This document shows, in pieces, positions 57,944 through 64,000 of a stretch of 64,000 nucleotides of DNA. The notes under the pieces were generated by a model. It was given only the letters and a program-made list of their open reading frames with translations, was not told the origin of the DNA and did not search any database. The translations under genes and the position numbers were made by a program. The stretch is from the NCBI RefSeq assembly GCF_902728265.1, contig NZ_CACVBR010000003.1, positions 62,001-126,000 on the forward strand. The letters are read 5' to 3'. Each line of letters starts with the position of its first letter. Position 1 is the first letter of the stretch. Origin of the DNA: Chryseobacterium potabilaquae. GTDB lineage: Bacteria; Bacteroidota; Bacteroidia; Flavobacteriales; Weeksellaceae.

Positions 57944-59452
57944 ATGGAGATGACATATTTAATCATTGGATTTATTATCGGGGGCCTTCTGGGAGCCATT
58001 ATTTTATATTTTATATTGAAATCCTCAATGGTTTCAAGAACCTTGTATGATGAACTTAACACCCTACAGATTAGAAATAATTCTGATTTGGAAAATTCTA
58101 ACATTAAAATTCAGGAATTAAACCTATCTATAGAAAAAGAAAAAGAATTACATCTACAAAGTGTCGATATATTAAATGATGTAAAGAATGAATTGGCAAA
58201 AATTTCTGCTGAACATTCTTCTCTTAATACCCAGTTTTTAGAACAAAAGCAAATTAATACCAAACAAACCAATCAAATCGAAAATCTTTTAACAGAGAAA
58301 CAAACTATTTTTGCTAAAAACTCAGAACTTTTTGCTATTAATGAAAGTTTGAAAAACTCTTTAGAAACTCAAAAAGAAGATCTTTTAAAAATTCAAAAAG
58401 AAGCCAAACTTCAGTTTGAAAATGTAGCCAGCAAGATTTTAGAAGAAAAAACAGAAAAGTTTACGACTTTAAATCAAAGCAACCTAAAACTCATTTTAGA
58501 GCCGTTCCAAGAAAGGATTAATGATTTAAAAAACAGAGTAAACGAAGCATATGAAAAAGAAAATAAAGAACGTTTCTCTTTAGCAGAAAAAGTAAAAGAA
58601 CTGGCCGAACTTAATCAACAAATATCTGAAGATGCGAAAAAGCTAACTCGAGCTCTTAAAGGCGAAAGTAAAACGCAAGGGAATTGGGGTGAAATGATTC
58701 TTGAAAGTATTCTCGAAAAATCCGGATTGGTAAAGGGAAGAGAATATTTTCTGGAACATGAACTTCGTGATGAGGATAATAAAGCTTTATTTTCTGAATT
58801 TTCTGGAAAAAAAATGCGGCCTGATGCGGTTATAAAATATCCAGATGAAAGAAATGTAATTATTGATTCGAAAGTTTCCTTAACCGCTTTTACAGAATTA
58901 GTAGATGAATCAGATCAGGATGTCTATATCATAAAATTAAATCAACATTTATCTTCTATTAAAAATCATATTCAACAATTAAGTCAAAAAGCCTATGATG
59001 ATTATGGTAAATCACTTGATTTTGTTATGATGTTCATACCCAGTGAGCCCGCTTATATTGCTGCTATGCAAGCAGATCAGAATCTTTGGAATTTTGCATA
59101 CGAGAGACGAATTTTATTATTGAATCCAAGTAATTTGATTACTTCTCTAAAATTGATTGCTGATCTTTGGAAGCGAGAACATCAAAACAGAAATGCCTTT
59201 GAAATAGCAGAAAGAGGAGCCAAATTATATGATAAATTTGTAGGCTTTGTAGACAATCTGGAAAAAGTGGGTAAAAATCTTGATCAAGCAAAAAGCGTTT
59301 ATAATGATGCCTATAAACAACTTTCAACAGGGAATGATAATCTTGTCATCCAAACGCAAAAATTAAAGTCGCTAGGAATTAAAAACAAAAAAGAACTCCC
59401 TCAAAGTATGATTGATACTTCCAATTCTTCTATAGATATTCCGAATGAATAA
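57944..59452 (+). CDS. rmuC: DNA recombination protein RmuC
   Basis: 502 residues: one N-terminal membrane helix (about 5-25), long coiled coil (about 40-175), then the RmuC nuclease-like domain with KTQGNWGEMILESILEKSGL, RPDAVIKYPDERNVIIDSKV (the Asp and DSK of a PD-(D/E)xK-like core) and FVMMFIPSEPAYIAAMQAD. In E. coli rmuC limits inversions at short repeats. Start could also be Met3 (57950). Confidence 0.94.
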   Translation: MEMTYLIIGFIIGGLLGAIILYFILKSSMVSRTLYDELNTLQIRNNSDLENSNIKIQELNLSIEKEKELHLQSVDILNDVKNELAKISAEHSSLNTQFLEQKQINTKQTNQIENLLTEKQTIFAKNSELFAINESLKNSLETQKEDLLKIQKEAKLQFENVASKILEEKTEKFTTLNQSNLKLILEPFQERINDLKNRVNEAYEKENKERFSLAEKVKELAELNQQISEDAKKLTRALKGESKTQGNWGEMILESILEKSGLVKGREYFLEHELRDEDNKALFSEFSGKKMRPDAVIKYPDERNVIIDSKVSLTAFTELVDESDQDVYIIKLNQHLSSIKNHIQQLSQKAYDDYGKSLDFVMMFIPSEPAYIAAMQADQNLWNFAYERRILLLNPSNLITSLKLIADLWKREHQNRNAFEIAERGAKLYDKFVGFVDNLEKVGKNLDQAKSVYNDAYKQLSTGNDNLVIQTQKLKSLGIKNKKELPQSMIDTSNSSIDIPNE

Positions 59453-59459
59453 TCACTTA

Positions 59460-59494
59460 AAAATGTTGTTTCCTGAGAAGCAACATTTTTTTTA
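59460..59494 (+). terminator. rmuC terminator
   Basis: AAAATGTTGTTTC (59460-59472), loop CTGA, GAAGCAACATTTT (59477-59489) with one G-U pair, then T run. Confidence 0.85.
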
Positions 59495-59510
59495 AATGTT
59501 GAATTTTATA

Positions 59511-59518
59511 TAATTTTG
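59511..59518 (+). promoter_or_regulatory. -7 element (TAATTTTG) of the rRNA methyltransferase gene
   Basis: Exact TAnnTTTG match ending 4 nt before the ATG at 59523, again implying a leaderless transcript if used. Confidence 0.45.
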
Positions 59519-59522
59519 TAAA

Positions 59523-60287
59523 ATGTTAATAGAAAGCTTTCAGAACGACAAAGTAAAAAACTTAATCAAACTTATAACAGATAATAGATTCAGGAAAAAA
59601 TCAGGAGTTTTCGTTGTAGAAGGACAACAAGAAAATGAACGCGCTCAACAATTTCATTTTGAAGTTACAGAGTTTTTCATCTGTGAGAATATTTATCAAA
59701 AAGAATTACCACAAGGGAAAATTCATTTAGTGAGTGAAAAAGTTTATGATAAAATCGCATATAGAGGCAGTTCGGAAGGAGTTATAGGAGTATATAATAT
59801 AAAAAACGATGAATTATCATCATTCCAACCCAAAAAAGGTTCTACAATCATTGTAGTAGAAGGAGTTGAAAAACCAGGAAATTTAGGTGCTATATTAAGA
59901 AGCTGTGAAGCCTTTGGTATTGATGCTCTTATTGTTGCCGATGGAAAAACTGATTTTTATAATCCTAATGTAATCAGATCAAGTGTGGGTTGCCTCTTTG
60001 GAATGAAAATTTTTCAAGCTATGAATGAGGAAACACTAGCATTTCTTGAAAAAAATGATTTCAATATCTATACAACAATAATGGATGAAACGTCTAAAGA
60101 TATGAGCCAAAGAGATTTTAAAGAAAAGTCGGCGGTCATATTTGGAACTGAACATTCAGGACTCAGCGACTTTTGGATAGGGAAAGGACAAAATACATTA
60201 ATTCCAATGTCGGGAAGTATTGATTCTCTAAATTTAAGTAATGCCGTTGCCATTACCTGCTATGAAGCACTTAGACAAAAAAAATAA
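59523..60287 (+). CDS. SpoU/TrmH-family RNA 2'-O-methyltransferase
   Basis: 254 residues. N-terminal substrate-binding domain (KNLIKLITDNRFRKKSGVF, VEGQQENERA) and C-terminal SPOUT knot with motif 1 EKPGNLGAILRSCEAFG, motif 2 FGTEHSGLS and motif 3 IPMSGSIDSLNLSNAVAI. Uses SAM to methylate a ribose 2'-OH in rRNA or tRNA; closest in layout to 23S rRNA methyltransferases such as RlmB/TsnR, but the target nucleotide cannot be told. Confidence 0.9.
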   Translation: MLIESFQNDKVKNLIKLITDNRFRKKSGVFVVEGQQENERAQQFHFEVTEFFICENIYQKELPQGKIHLVSEKVYDKIAYRGSSEGVIGVYNIKNDELSSFQPKKGSTIIVVEGVEKPGNLGAILRSCEAFGIDALIVADGKTDFYNPNVIRSSVGCLFGMKIFQAMNEETLAFLEKNDFNIYTTIMDETSKDMSQRDFKEKSAVIFGTEHSGLSDFWIGKGQNTLIPMSGSIDSLNLSNAVAITCYEALRQKK

Positions 60288-60317
60288 ATCATCTTATTAA
60301 ATTTAAATCGCATAAAA

Positions 60318-60350
60318 AAACCGCATCACTAGGTGAGCGGTTTCTTTATT
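60318..60350 (-). terminator. Terminator between the methyltransferase and Ala-rich lipoprotein genes
   Basis: AAACCGC-A-TCAC, loop TAG, GTGA-GCGGTTT; T tracts on both strands (CTTTATTTTT on plus, TTTTTTTATG on minus). Serves both convergent genes. Confidence 0.8.
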
Positions 60351-60369
60351 TTTAAAGCGTAAGCTAGAA

Positions 60370-60711
60370 TTATTTCTTAGCAGCTTCTTTAGTTGCATCT
60401 TTAGCAGCATCAGCAGCTCCTTTAGCAGCATCAGCAGCTCCTTTAGCAGCGTCAGCAGCACCAGCAGCAGCTCCTTTAGCAGCTTCAGCACCAGCAGCAG
60501 TAGTTGCAGCAGCAGCATCTTTAGCAGCATCTACAGTAGTAGTCGCAGCAGAATCAACAACTTGAGCAGCAGAATCAGCTACAACAGCAGCAGAATCAGT
60601 AGCAGCAACAGCAGCAGAATCAGCAGATCCTTCAGTAGAAGTAGTTTCTCCTTTTTTACAAGCAACTAGAGAGATTGCAGCGATAGCAGCTACGAATAAT
60701 GACTTTTTCAT
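60370..60711 (-). CDS. Alanine-rich repeat lipoprotein
   Basis: 113 residues. Lipobox LVAC (Cys18) then KKGE. The mature chain is almost only Ala, Asp, Lys, Gly, Thr, Ser and Val, in two repeat styles: DSAA units at about 30-60, then AADAAKG heptads at about 85-105 encoded by 21-bp tandem repeats. It should form an extended amphipathic helix with acidic and basic faces, like LEA-type or Lpp-like proteins. Function unknown; the composition suggests a periplasmic helix or wall-associated spacer. Promoter with TACCTTTG at 60783-60790. Confidence 0.85.
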   Translation of the reverse strand: MKKSLFVAAIAAISLVACKKGETTSTEGSADSAAVAATDSAAVVADSAAQVVDSAATTTVDAAKDAAAATTAAGAEAAKGAAAGAADAAKGAADAAKGAADAAKDATKEAAKK

Positions 60712-60782
60712 AATAAATTAAATTTAATTTTGTTAATATTGTTTTTAAATAATTTCTTATCTGTTCTGTTATTTGAACAAGA

Positions 60783-60790
60783 CAAAGGTA
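60783..60790 (-). promoter_or_regulatory. -7 element (TACCTTTG) of the Ala-rich lipoprotein gene
   Basis: Exact TAnnTTTG on the minus strand 71 nt upstream of the start codon, giving a leader of about 65 nt. -33 partner not clear. Confidence 0.5.
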
Positions 60791-60804
60791 GAGCAGATAG
60801 AAAA

Positions 60805-60836
60805 TTTGTCTATGAAAAATAATTGTAATAACTTTG
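60805..60836 (+). promoter_or_regulatory. Promoter of the membrane-protein/lipoprotein pair
   Basis: TTTG (60805-60808), 20 nt, TAACTTTG (60829-60836): full match to the Bacteroidota consensus, divergent from the Ala-rich lipoprotein promoter. Confidence 0.75.
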
Positions 60837-60896
60837 TAAAATAGTTTTACAAAAAAACAATACTAATAATCAACATTTTAATTATTTTAGATACAA

Positions 60897-62063
60897 TTGA
60901 CAGACTTAGATCTATTACATTTTGAGCAGCTAAAAAAAGATGTCCAAGCTCAATATTTAAAAGAATACACTCCTTCCTTTGAGGATATTTCAAAATGGAA
61001 GGGCATAGATATTATATATTTTCAGGAAGATCTTCGAAAAAAGGCTAAAGGAAATATTAGTGAAAAATCATTTTATACCTATTTTAAGAATTCACCGGTA
61101 ACAAAACTACCACGAATTGATATGCTTAATTTATTAAGTATTTACTCTGGCTATGATTCATGGTACGAGTTTAAAAAGCAACATCTTTTCGCAGGTGAAT
61201 TACTACAAGAGGAGGAAGAAATTAATGAAGAGGATATAGTAGAATCTGAACAAACCGCTCAGGATTCTCTTACTACTACACCAAGAACAAATGTCTTCAC
61301 AACCATTGAAGACATTCCATCACAAAACGCTGATTTACAAAAAAATAATACTGATAATCAACAAATTGAGCTTAAGCCCGAATTAAATAAAATAACAAAA
61401 ACTCATGATATAAAATCAAAAAAGAATTTTTTCAAAAAAAATGCTTGGGCTATTGTAACGTCCATATTAATCATGATAACGGGTATTTTAGGATTTAAAG
61501 ATGAAATTTTTTCAAAAACACATAAATACTGCTTTACAGATGCCGACAGAGGAGTGTCTGTAATTAATACACTAGAAATAAAAATAATAAAGGAAAATGA
61601 ATCCCCCATTCTTTATAAAATAAAACCAGGTGAGTGTTTCTACTATTCCACCAAGGATAAAAATTTAAAAATGCAAATTAGTGCTCCCTTCTATGAGTAT
61701 TTAGAAGTAAATAGGAATTTAGAAAATGCACCTGAAGAAGAAATGATCGAGCTAAAACCTGACGATTATAAAATGGCAGTCAACTACTTCTCAGTAAAAG
61801 ACGCGAATGGAAATCCTGAGCAGCTTAGACAAAAAAGAAATCAATTAGAAAATTTAATCAGTAATAGCGCTATCATCTATCAGGTTTATGATAACAATAC
61901 TTATGGGATAGAAAGGCTGGATAAGCAAAAATACATTACTTTAGTAACCACTCCTACTACGTCTTTGAAGAATCTTAACGTAATAGAAATGAAAAAAGAT
62001 AACAAAGGAAAAATAATCTCCATTAAATTTAAAATTGCATCTACAGATGAAAAGAATCAATAG
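60897..62063 (+). CDS. Hypothetical single-pass membrane protein
   Basis: 388 residues from a TTG start (no in-frame ATG precedes; a stop lies at 60888). N-terminal cytosolic helical domain about 1-100 (ISEKSFYTYFKNSPVTKLPR, LLSIYSGYDSWYEFKKQH) that recalls helix-turn-helix-like modules seen in Bacteroidota signalling proteins, an acidic polar linker (about 105-175), one membrane helix at about 182-200 (AWAIVTSILIMITGILGF) and an extracytoplasmic C-terminal domain with YCFTDADRGVSVIN and KPGECFYY. The two Cys may pair. Overlaps the next gene by 17 nt. Family not recognised; a trans-envelope sensor role is a guess. Confidence 0.7.
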   Translation: MTDLDLLHFEQLKKDVQAQYLKEYTPSFEDISKWKGIDIIYFQEDLRKKAKGNISEKSFYTYFKNSPVTKLPRIDMLNLLSIYSGYDSWYEFKKQHLFAGELLQEEEEINEEDIVESEQTAQDSLTTTPRTNVFTTIEDIPSQNADLQKNNTDNQQIELKPELNKITKTHDIKSKKNFFKKNAWAIVTSILIMITGILGFKDEIFSKTHKYCFTDADRGVSVINTLEIKIIKENESPILYKIKPGECFYYSTKDKNLKMQISAPFYEYLEVNRNLENAPEEEMIELKPDDYKMAVNYFSVKDANGNPEQLRQKRNQLENLISNSAIIYQVYDNNTYGIERLDKQKYITLVTTPTTSLKNLNVIEMKKDNKGKIISIKFKIASTDEKNQ

Positions 62064-62628
62064 TTTTTTAATTTTTTCGGTATTGCTTGTTCTATTTGTT
62101 TCATGTAATAATAAAAAATCAGAGGTAAGCGATTTAGAAAAGCTCAGAAATAGCAATAATGCCAAAACTTATCCTGCTGTGCAAATGGACAGCGCACAAG
62201 CTATTAATTTTATCACCAAACAAAAAGTCCAAGAATTACTGGATTTATCTACGCTGTATCTTTCAGGAAATAGAAATACAGAGATTGATTCGGCTATATA
62301 TTCTCAAATGGAAAGCTACTTTCATAAGCCAGATAGTGTTACTTTTAAAAACTTATTTAAAGAAATGGATAGCTTAAAAGTAAAAACCGTAAAAGTAAAT
62401 AATCTGGAAGTTTACAAAGACTATTATAAAAAAGACACCTTGGATTTCGCAAAATTCAGTGTAGAATATTTCGATAATAAAAACAAATCTTTAGGATCCT
62501 TTAACAGAAATGCACAATACATATTGCTTTCCATGCCTAATACCAACAAAGAGTTTAAGTTCTTTTTCCTTAATTTTTATTCTACTCCGCTCAAAAAAGA
62601 CAGCACTTCCCTAGGAGTAACCAAGTAG
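62047..62628 (+). CDS. Hypothetical lipoprotein
   Basis: 193 residues from ATG at 62047; starting there gives a clean signal peptide MKRINSFLIFSVLLVLFVSC (Cys20), whereas an upstream TTG adds four polar residues. Mature part is helical at first (DLEKLRNSNNAKTY, KQKVQELLDLSTLYLSG) and beta-like at the end. Not recognised. Overlap with the upstream gene suggests translational coupling, so the two products likely work together at the envelope. Its 3' end overlaps the convergent cyclo-ligase gene by 52 nt. Confidence 0.75.
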   Translation: MKRINSFLIFSVLLVLFVSCNNKKSEVSDLEKLRNSNNAKTYPAVQMDSAQAINFITKQKVQELLDLSTLYLSGNRNTEIDSAIYSQMESYFHKPDSVTFKNLFKEMDSLKVKTVKVNNLEVYKDYYKKDTLDFAKFSVEYFDNKNKSLGSFNRNAQYILLSMPNTNKEFKFFFLNFYSTPLKKDSTSLGVTK

Positions 62629-63152
62629 TGTAAGGAAATATCATTTTCCCAAACATCCTCAATCATTTCATTGGGGCTAAAATAATTAATCCCCACCTTT
62701 TTAGATTCAGGAGAAATATCCTGAAAGAAAGCATCATAAAATCCTTTTCCATATCCTACTCTATTTCCGTTAAAATCGCAGTATAAAAGAGGCGTAATAA
62801 TATAATGAAAATGAGTTTCCTCGGAATCCCTATTAGAAATAGGCTCTAAAATTCCCCAAGGATTAGATTCAAAAACAGTATCTTCAAAAATTTCAATATT
62901 AATAAGTTTATTATCAATAACTTTAGGAACAAATACCCGAATATTTTGACTCAAAAAATAGGTAATGAACATGAATGTATTTATTTCATTAAACTTCTTT
63001 ATTGGAGTAAAAATATGAATCTTCTGATCTTCAACAGGACTAAAATAGTCTACAAAATTGTTGAATATTTTTTCAGATAACAATAAAGCCTCATCGGATG
63101 ATAAGGCTTTTCTTTTTTGTATATATATTTTTCTAAGTTCTGCTTTTAGCAT
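62577..63152 (-). CDS. 5-formyltetrahydrofolate cyclo-ligase
   Basis: 191 residues. ATP-dependent conversion of 5-formyl-THF to 5,10-methenyl-THF in one-carbon metabolism. N-terminal LKAELRKIYIQKRKALS with the ATP-phosphate-binding basic residues, and the signature GNRVGYGKGFYDAFF near 125-139, plus NPWGILEP. 7 nt after the ferredoxin gene in the same direction; its last 52 nt overlap the convergent lipoprotein gene. Confidence 0.93.
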   Translation of the reverse strand: MLKAELRKIYIQKRKALSSDEALLLSEKIFNNFVDYFSPVEDQKIHIFTPIKKFNEINTFMFITYFLSQNIRVFVPKVIDNKLINIEIFEDTVFESNPWGILEPISNRDSEETHFHYIITPLLYCDFNGNRVGYGKGFYDAFFQDISPESKKVGINYFSPNEMIEDVWENDISLHYLVTPREVLSFLSGVE

Positions 63153-63159
63153 GGCAATA

Positions 63160-63390
63160 TCATATTACTTTAACCGAAATAATTTTCACCGGACAAGCTT
63201 TAGCAGCTTTATCACATGGTTCATAAGCTTCAGCATTGGGTGTTTTTAATGTATAAAAACCTTTTTTATCAATTGTTTTCAAAAGTACTGATTTCCCGTC
63301 TTTTTTAGACATTCTAAAAAATTCAGGAGCAAATTCTGCACAGTAATTACAACCAATACATTTATCCCTTTGAAGCGTTACTATTACCAT
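63160..63390 (-). CDS. 4Fe-4S ferredoxin
   Basis: 76 residues. Single-cluster ferredoxin: Cys11, Cys14, Cys17 (CIGCNYC) and Cys66 (ACPV) as ligands, with Cys59 extra. Soluble electron carrier. Its start overlaps the stop of the U32 gene by 1 nt, so the two are translationally coupled. Confidence 0.9.
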   Translation of the reverse strand: MVIVTLQRDKCIGCNYCAEFAPEFFRMSKKDGKSVLLKTIDKKGFYTLKTPNAEAYEPCDKAAKACPVKIISVKVI

Positions 63391-64000
63391 TATGCTTGTA
63401 CTATTTTATACAGTTTATCACTAGGCCTTATACGGAAAGTGGTAGGAAATGTAATTACATCCGATTTAGTTGCTTTTTCAGAATTTCCTTTCTCATCAAC
63501 CATCATACTTTCAACAATCATTTCCTGGGAACCTGTAGTCGGCCCTTGAATGAGAACTTTATCTCCCACACTAAGATCATACGCTTCAATCACAAATTCA
63601 GCAATATTAGACTTTGGATAGAAATGTCTTCCTTTTCCTATATACACTTTTTTTTGAGTTGCACTTGAACCAGAATTTGGAGACCATTCACCCAATTCTT
63701 GCCCTAAATAATACCCACTCCAAAAACCTCTATTATATACAGTTTCCAATTGTGTCATCCATTCATTTACTTTTTCTTGAGAAAATGTTCCTTCTGCAAT
63801 AGAATCAATTGCTTCTCTATAACATTTTGTAACAGCAGCTACATATTCAGGAGCCCTACCTCGACCTTCTACTTTAAGAACTTTAACCCCTGCTTCCACA
63901 ATTTCATCCAAAAAGCCTATTGTACAAAGATCTTTTGGAGACATCATATATTCATTATCCAGTTCAATCTCAAAACCGGATTCTTGATCAATAACTGTAT
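63390..64000 (-). CDS. U32-family protein, TrhP/YegQ-like (partial, N-terminus outside window)
   Basis: The frame is open to the right edge of the window; about 203 residues of the C-terminal part are visible. YMMSPKDLCTIGFLDEIVEA and GVKVLKVEGRGRAPEYVAAV are the U32 collagenase-like signature, followed by the C-terminal domain (FSGYYLG-like, here GFWSGYYLGQELGEW). Bacterial members of this subgroup (TrhP/YegQ) take part in 5-hydroxyuridine formation at tRNA position 34 rather than proteolysis. Directly coupled to a ferredoxin gene, which supports a redox-dependent role. Confidence 0.85.
   Translation of the reverse strand, partial: TVIDQESGFEIELDNEYMMSPKDLCTIGFLDEIVEAGVKVLKVEGRGRAPEYVAAVTKCYREAIDSIAEGTFSQEKVNEWMTQLETVYNRGFWSGYYLGQELGEWSPNSGSSATQKKVYIGKGRHFYPKSNIAEFVIEAYDLSVGDKVLIQGPTTGSQEMIVESMMVDEKGNSEKATKSDVITFPTTFRIRPSDKLYKIVQA

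Noticed and set aside
60303..60530. Leu/Leu-Lys-rich open frame opposite-phase to the Ala-rich lipoprotein
   Set aside because: It is the same repetitive DNA read in another frame on the same strand; composition is a by-product of the GCA/GCT repeats and it lacks a signal or family match.

Overview
The window looks like a chromosomal segment of a flavobacterium of the Weeksellaceae (Chryseobacterium/Elizabethkingia group). The reasons are: AT-rich DNA; Bacteroidota-type promoters (TTTG, about 19-20 nt, then TAnnTTTG); no evident Shine-Dalgarno sites; many lipoproteins with an acidic or Gln/Asn-rich tract after the lipid cysteine; Bacteroidota families such as GLPGLI and DUF5995; and the lineage-typical rpsL-rpsG-fusA-rpsJ gene order. 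No rRNA, tRNA, CRISPR array, insertion sequence or prophage was seen.

Layout. 1-1437 (minus): start of a CPBP membrane protease and an amidinotransferase/arginine-deiminase-fold hydrolase. 1438-2296: AT-rich non-coding DNA. 2297-11733 (plus): the most unusual region, five tandem lipoprotein paralogues of the cholesterol-dependent-cytolysin-like family (thiol-activated cytolysin fold, without the Trp-rich undecapeptide), followed by a lipoprotein PI-PLC-like phosphodiesterase. 11883-14543 (minus): gltA and eno. 14693-15118: small lipoprotein. 15175-28982 (minus): the S10-spc-alpha ribosomal supercluster from rplC to rplQ, with secY, infA and rpoA. 29393-34131: glpR and a divergent glpD-glpK-glpF operon. 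34228-39115 (plus): an esterase-like lipoprotein and two unrecognised exported proteins. 39149-41483 (minus): iron-permease-like membrane protein, GLPGLI protein, alpha-carbonic anhydrase lipoprotein. 41768-45129 (minus): str operon rpsL-rpsG-fusA-rpsJ. 45303-49944: polytopic membrane protein, Dps, pncB, YCII-domain lipoprotein, DUF5995 protein. 50003-57820 (minus): a CzcCBA-type heavy-metal RND exporter with an upstream OmpR-type two-component system. 57944-60287 (plus): rmuC and a SpoU-class rRNA methyltransferase. 60370-60711 (minus): Ala-rich repeat lipoprotein. 60897-62628 (plus): a membrane protein and lipoprotein pair. 62577-64000 (minus): 5-formyl-THF cyclo-ligase, ferredoxin and the end of a U32-family (TrhP/YegQ-like) protein.

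How the parts fit. The cytolysin-like array plus PI-PLC reads as a surface or secreted membrane-attack locus; its target cannot be told from sequence. The glp genes form a complete glycerol uptake and oxidation route (GlpF channel, GlpK kinase, GlpD dehydrogenase) with phased repeats at the glpD start that may be the GlpR operator. The ribosomal cluster is cut in two between rpsJ and rplC by about 12.8 kb, with a terminator after rpsJ and a strong promoter before rplC, so the halves appear to be independent transcription units.
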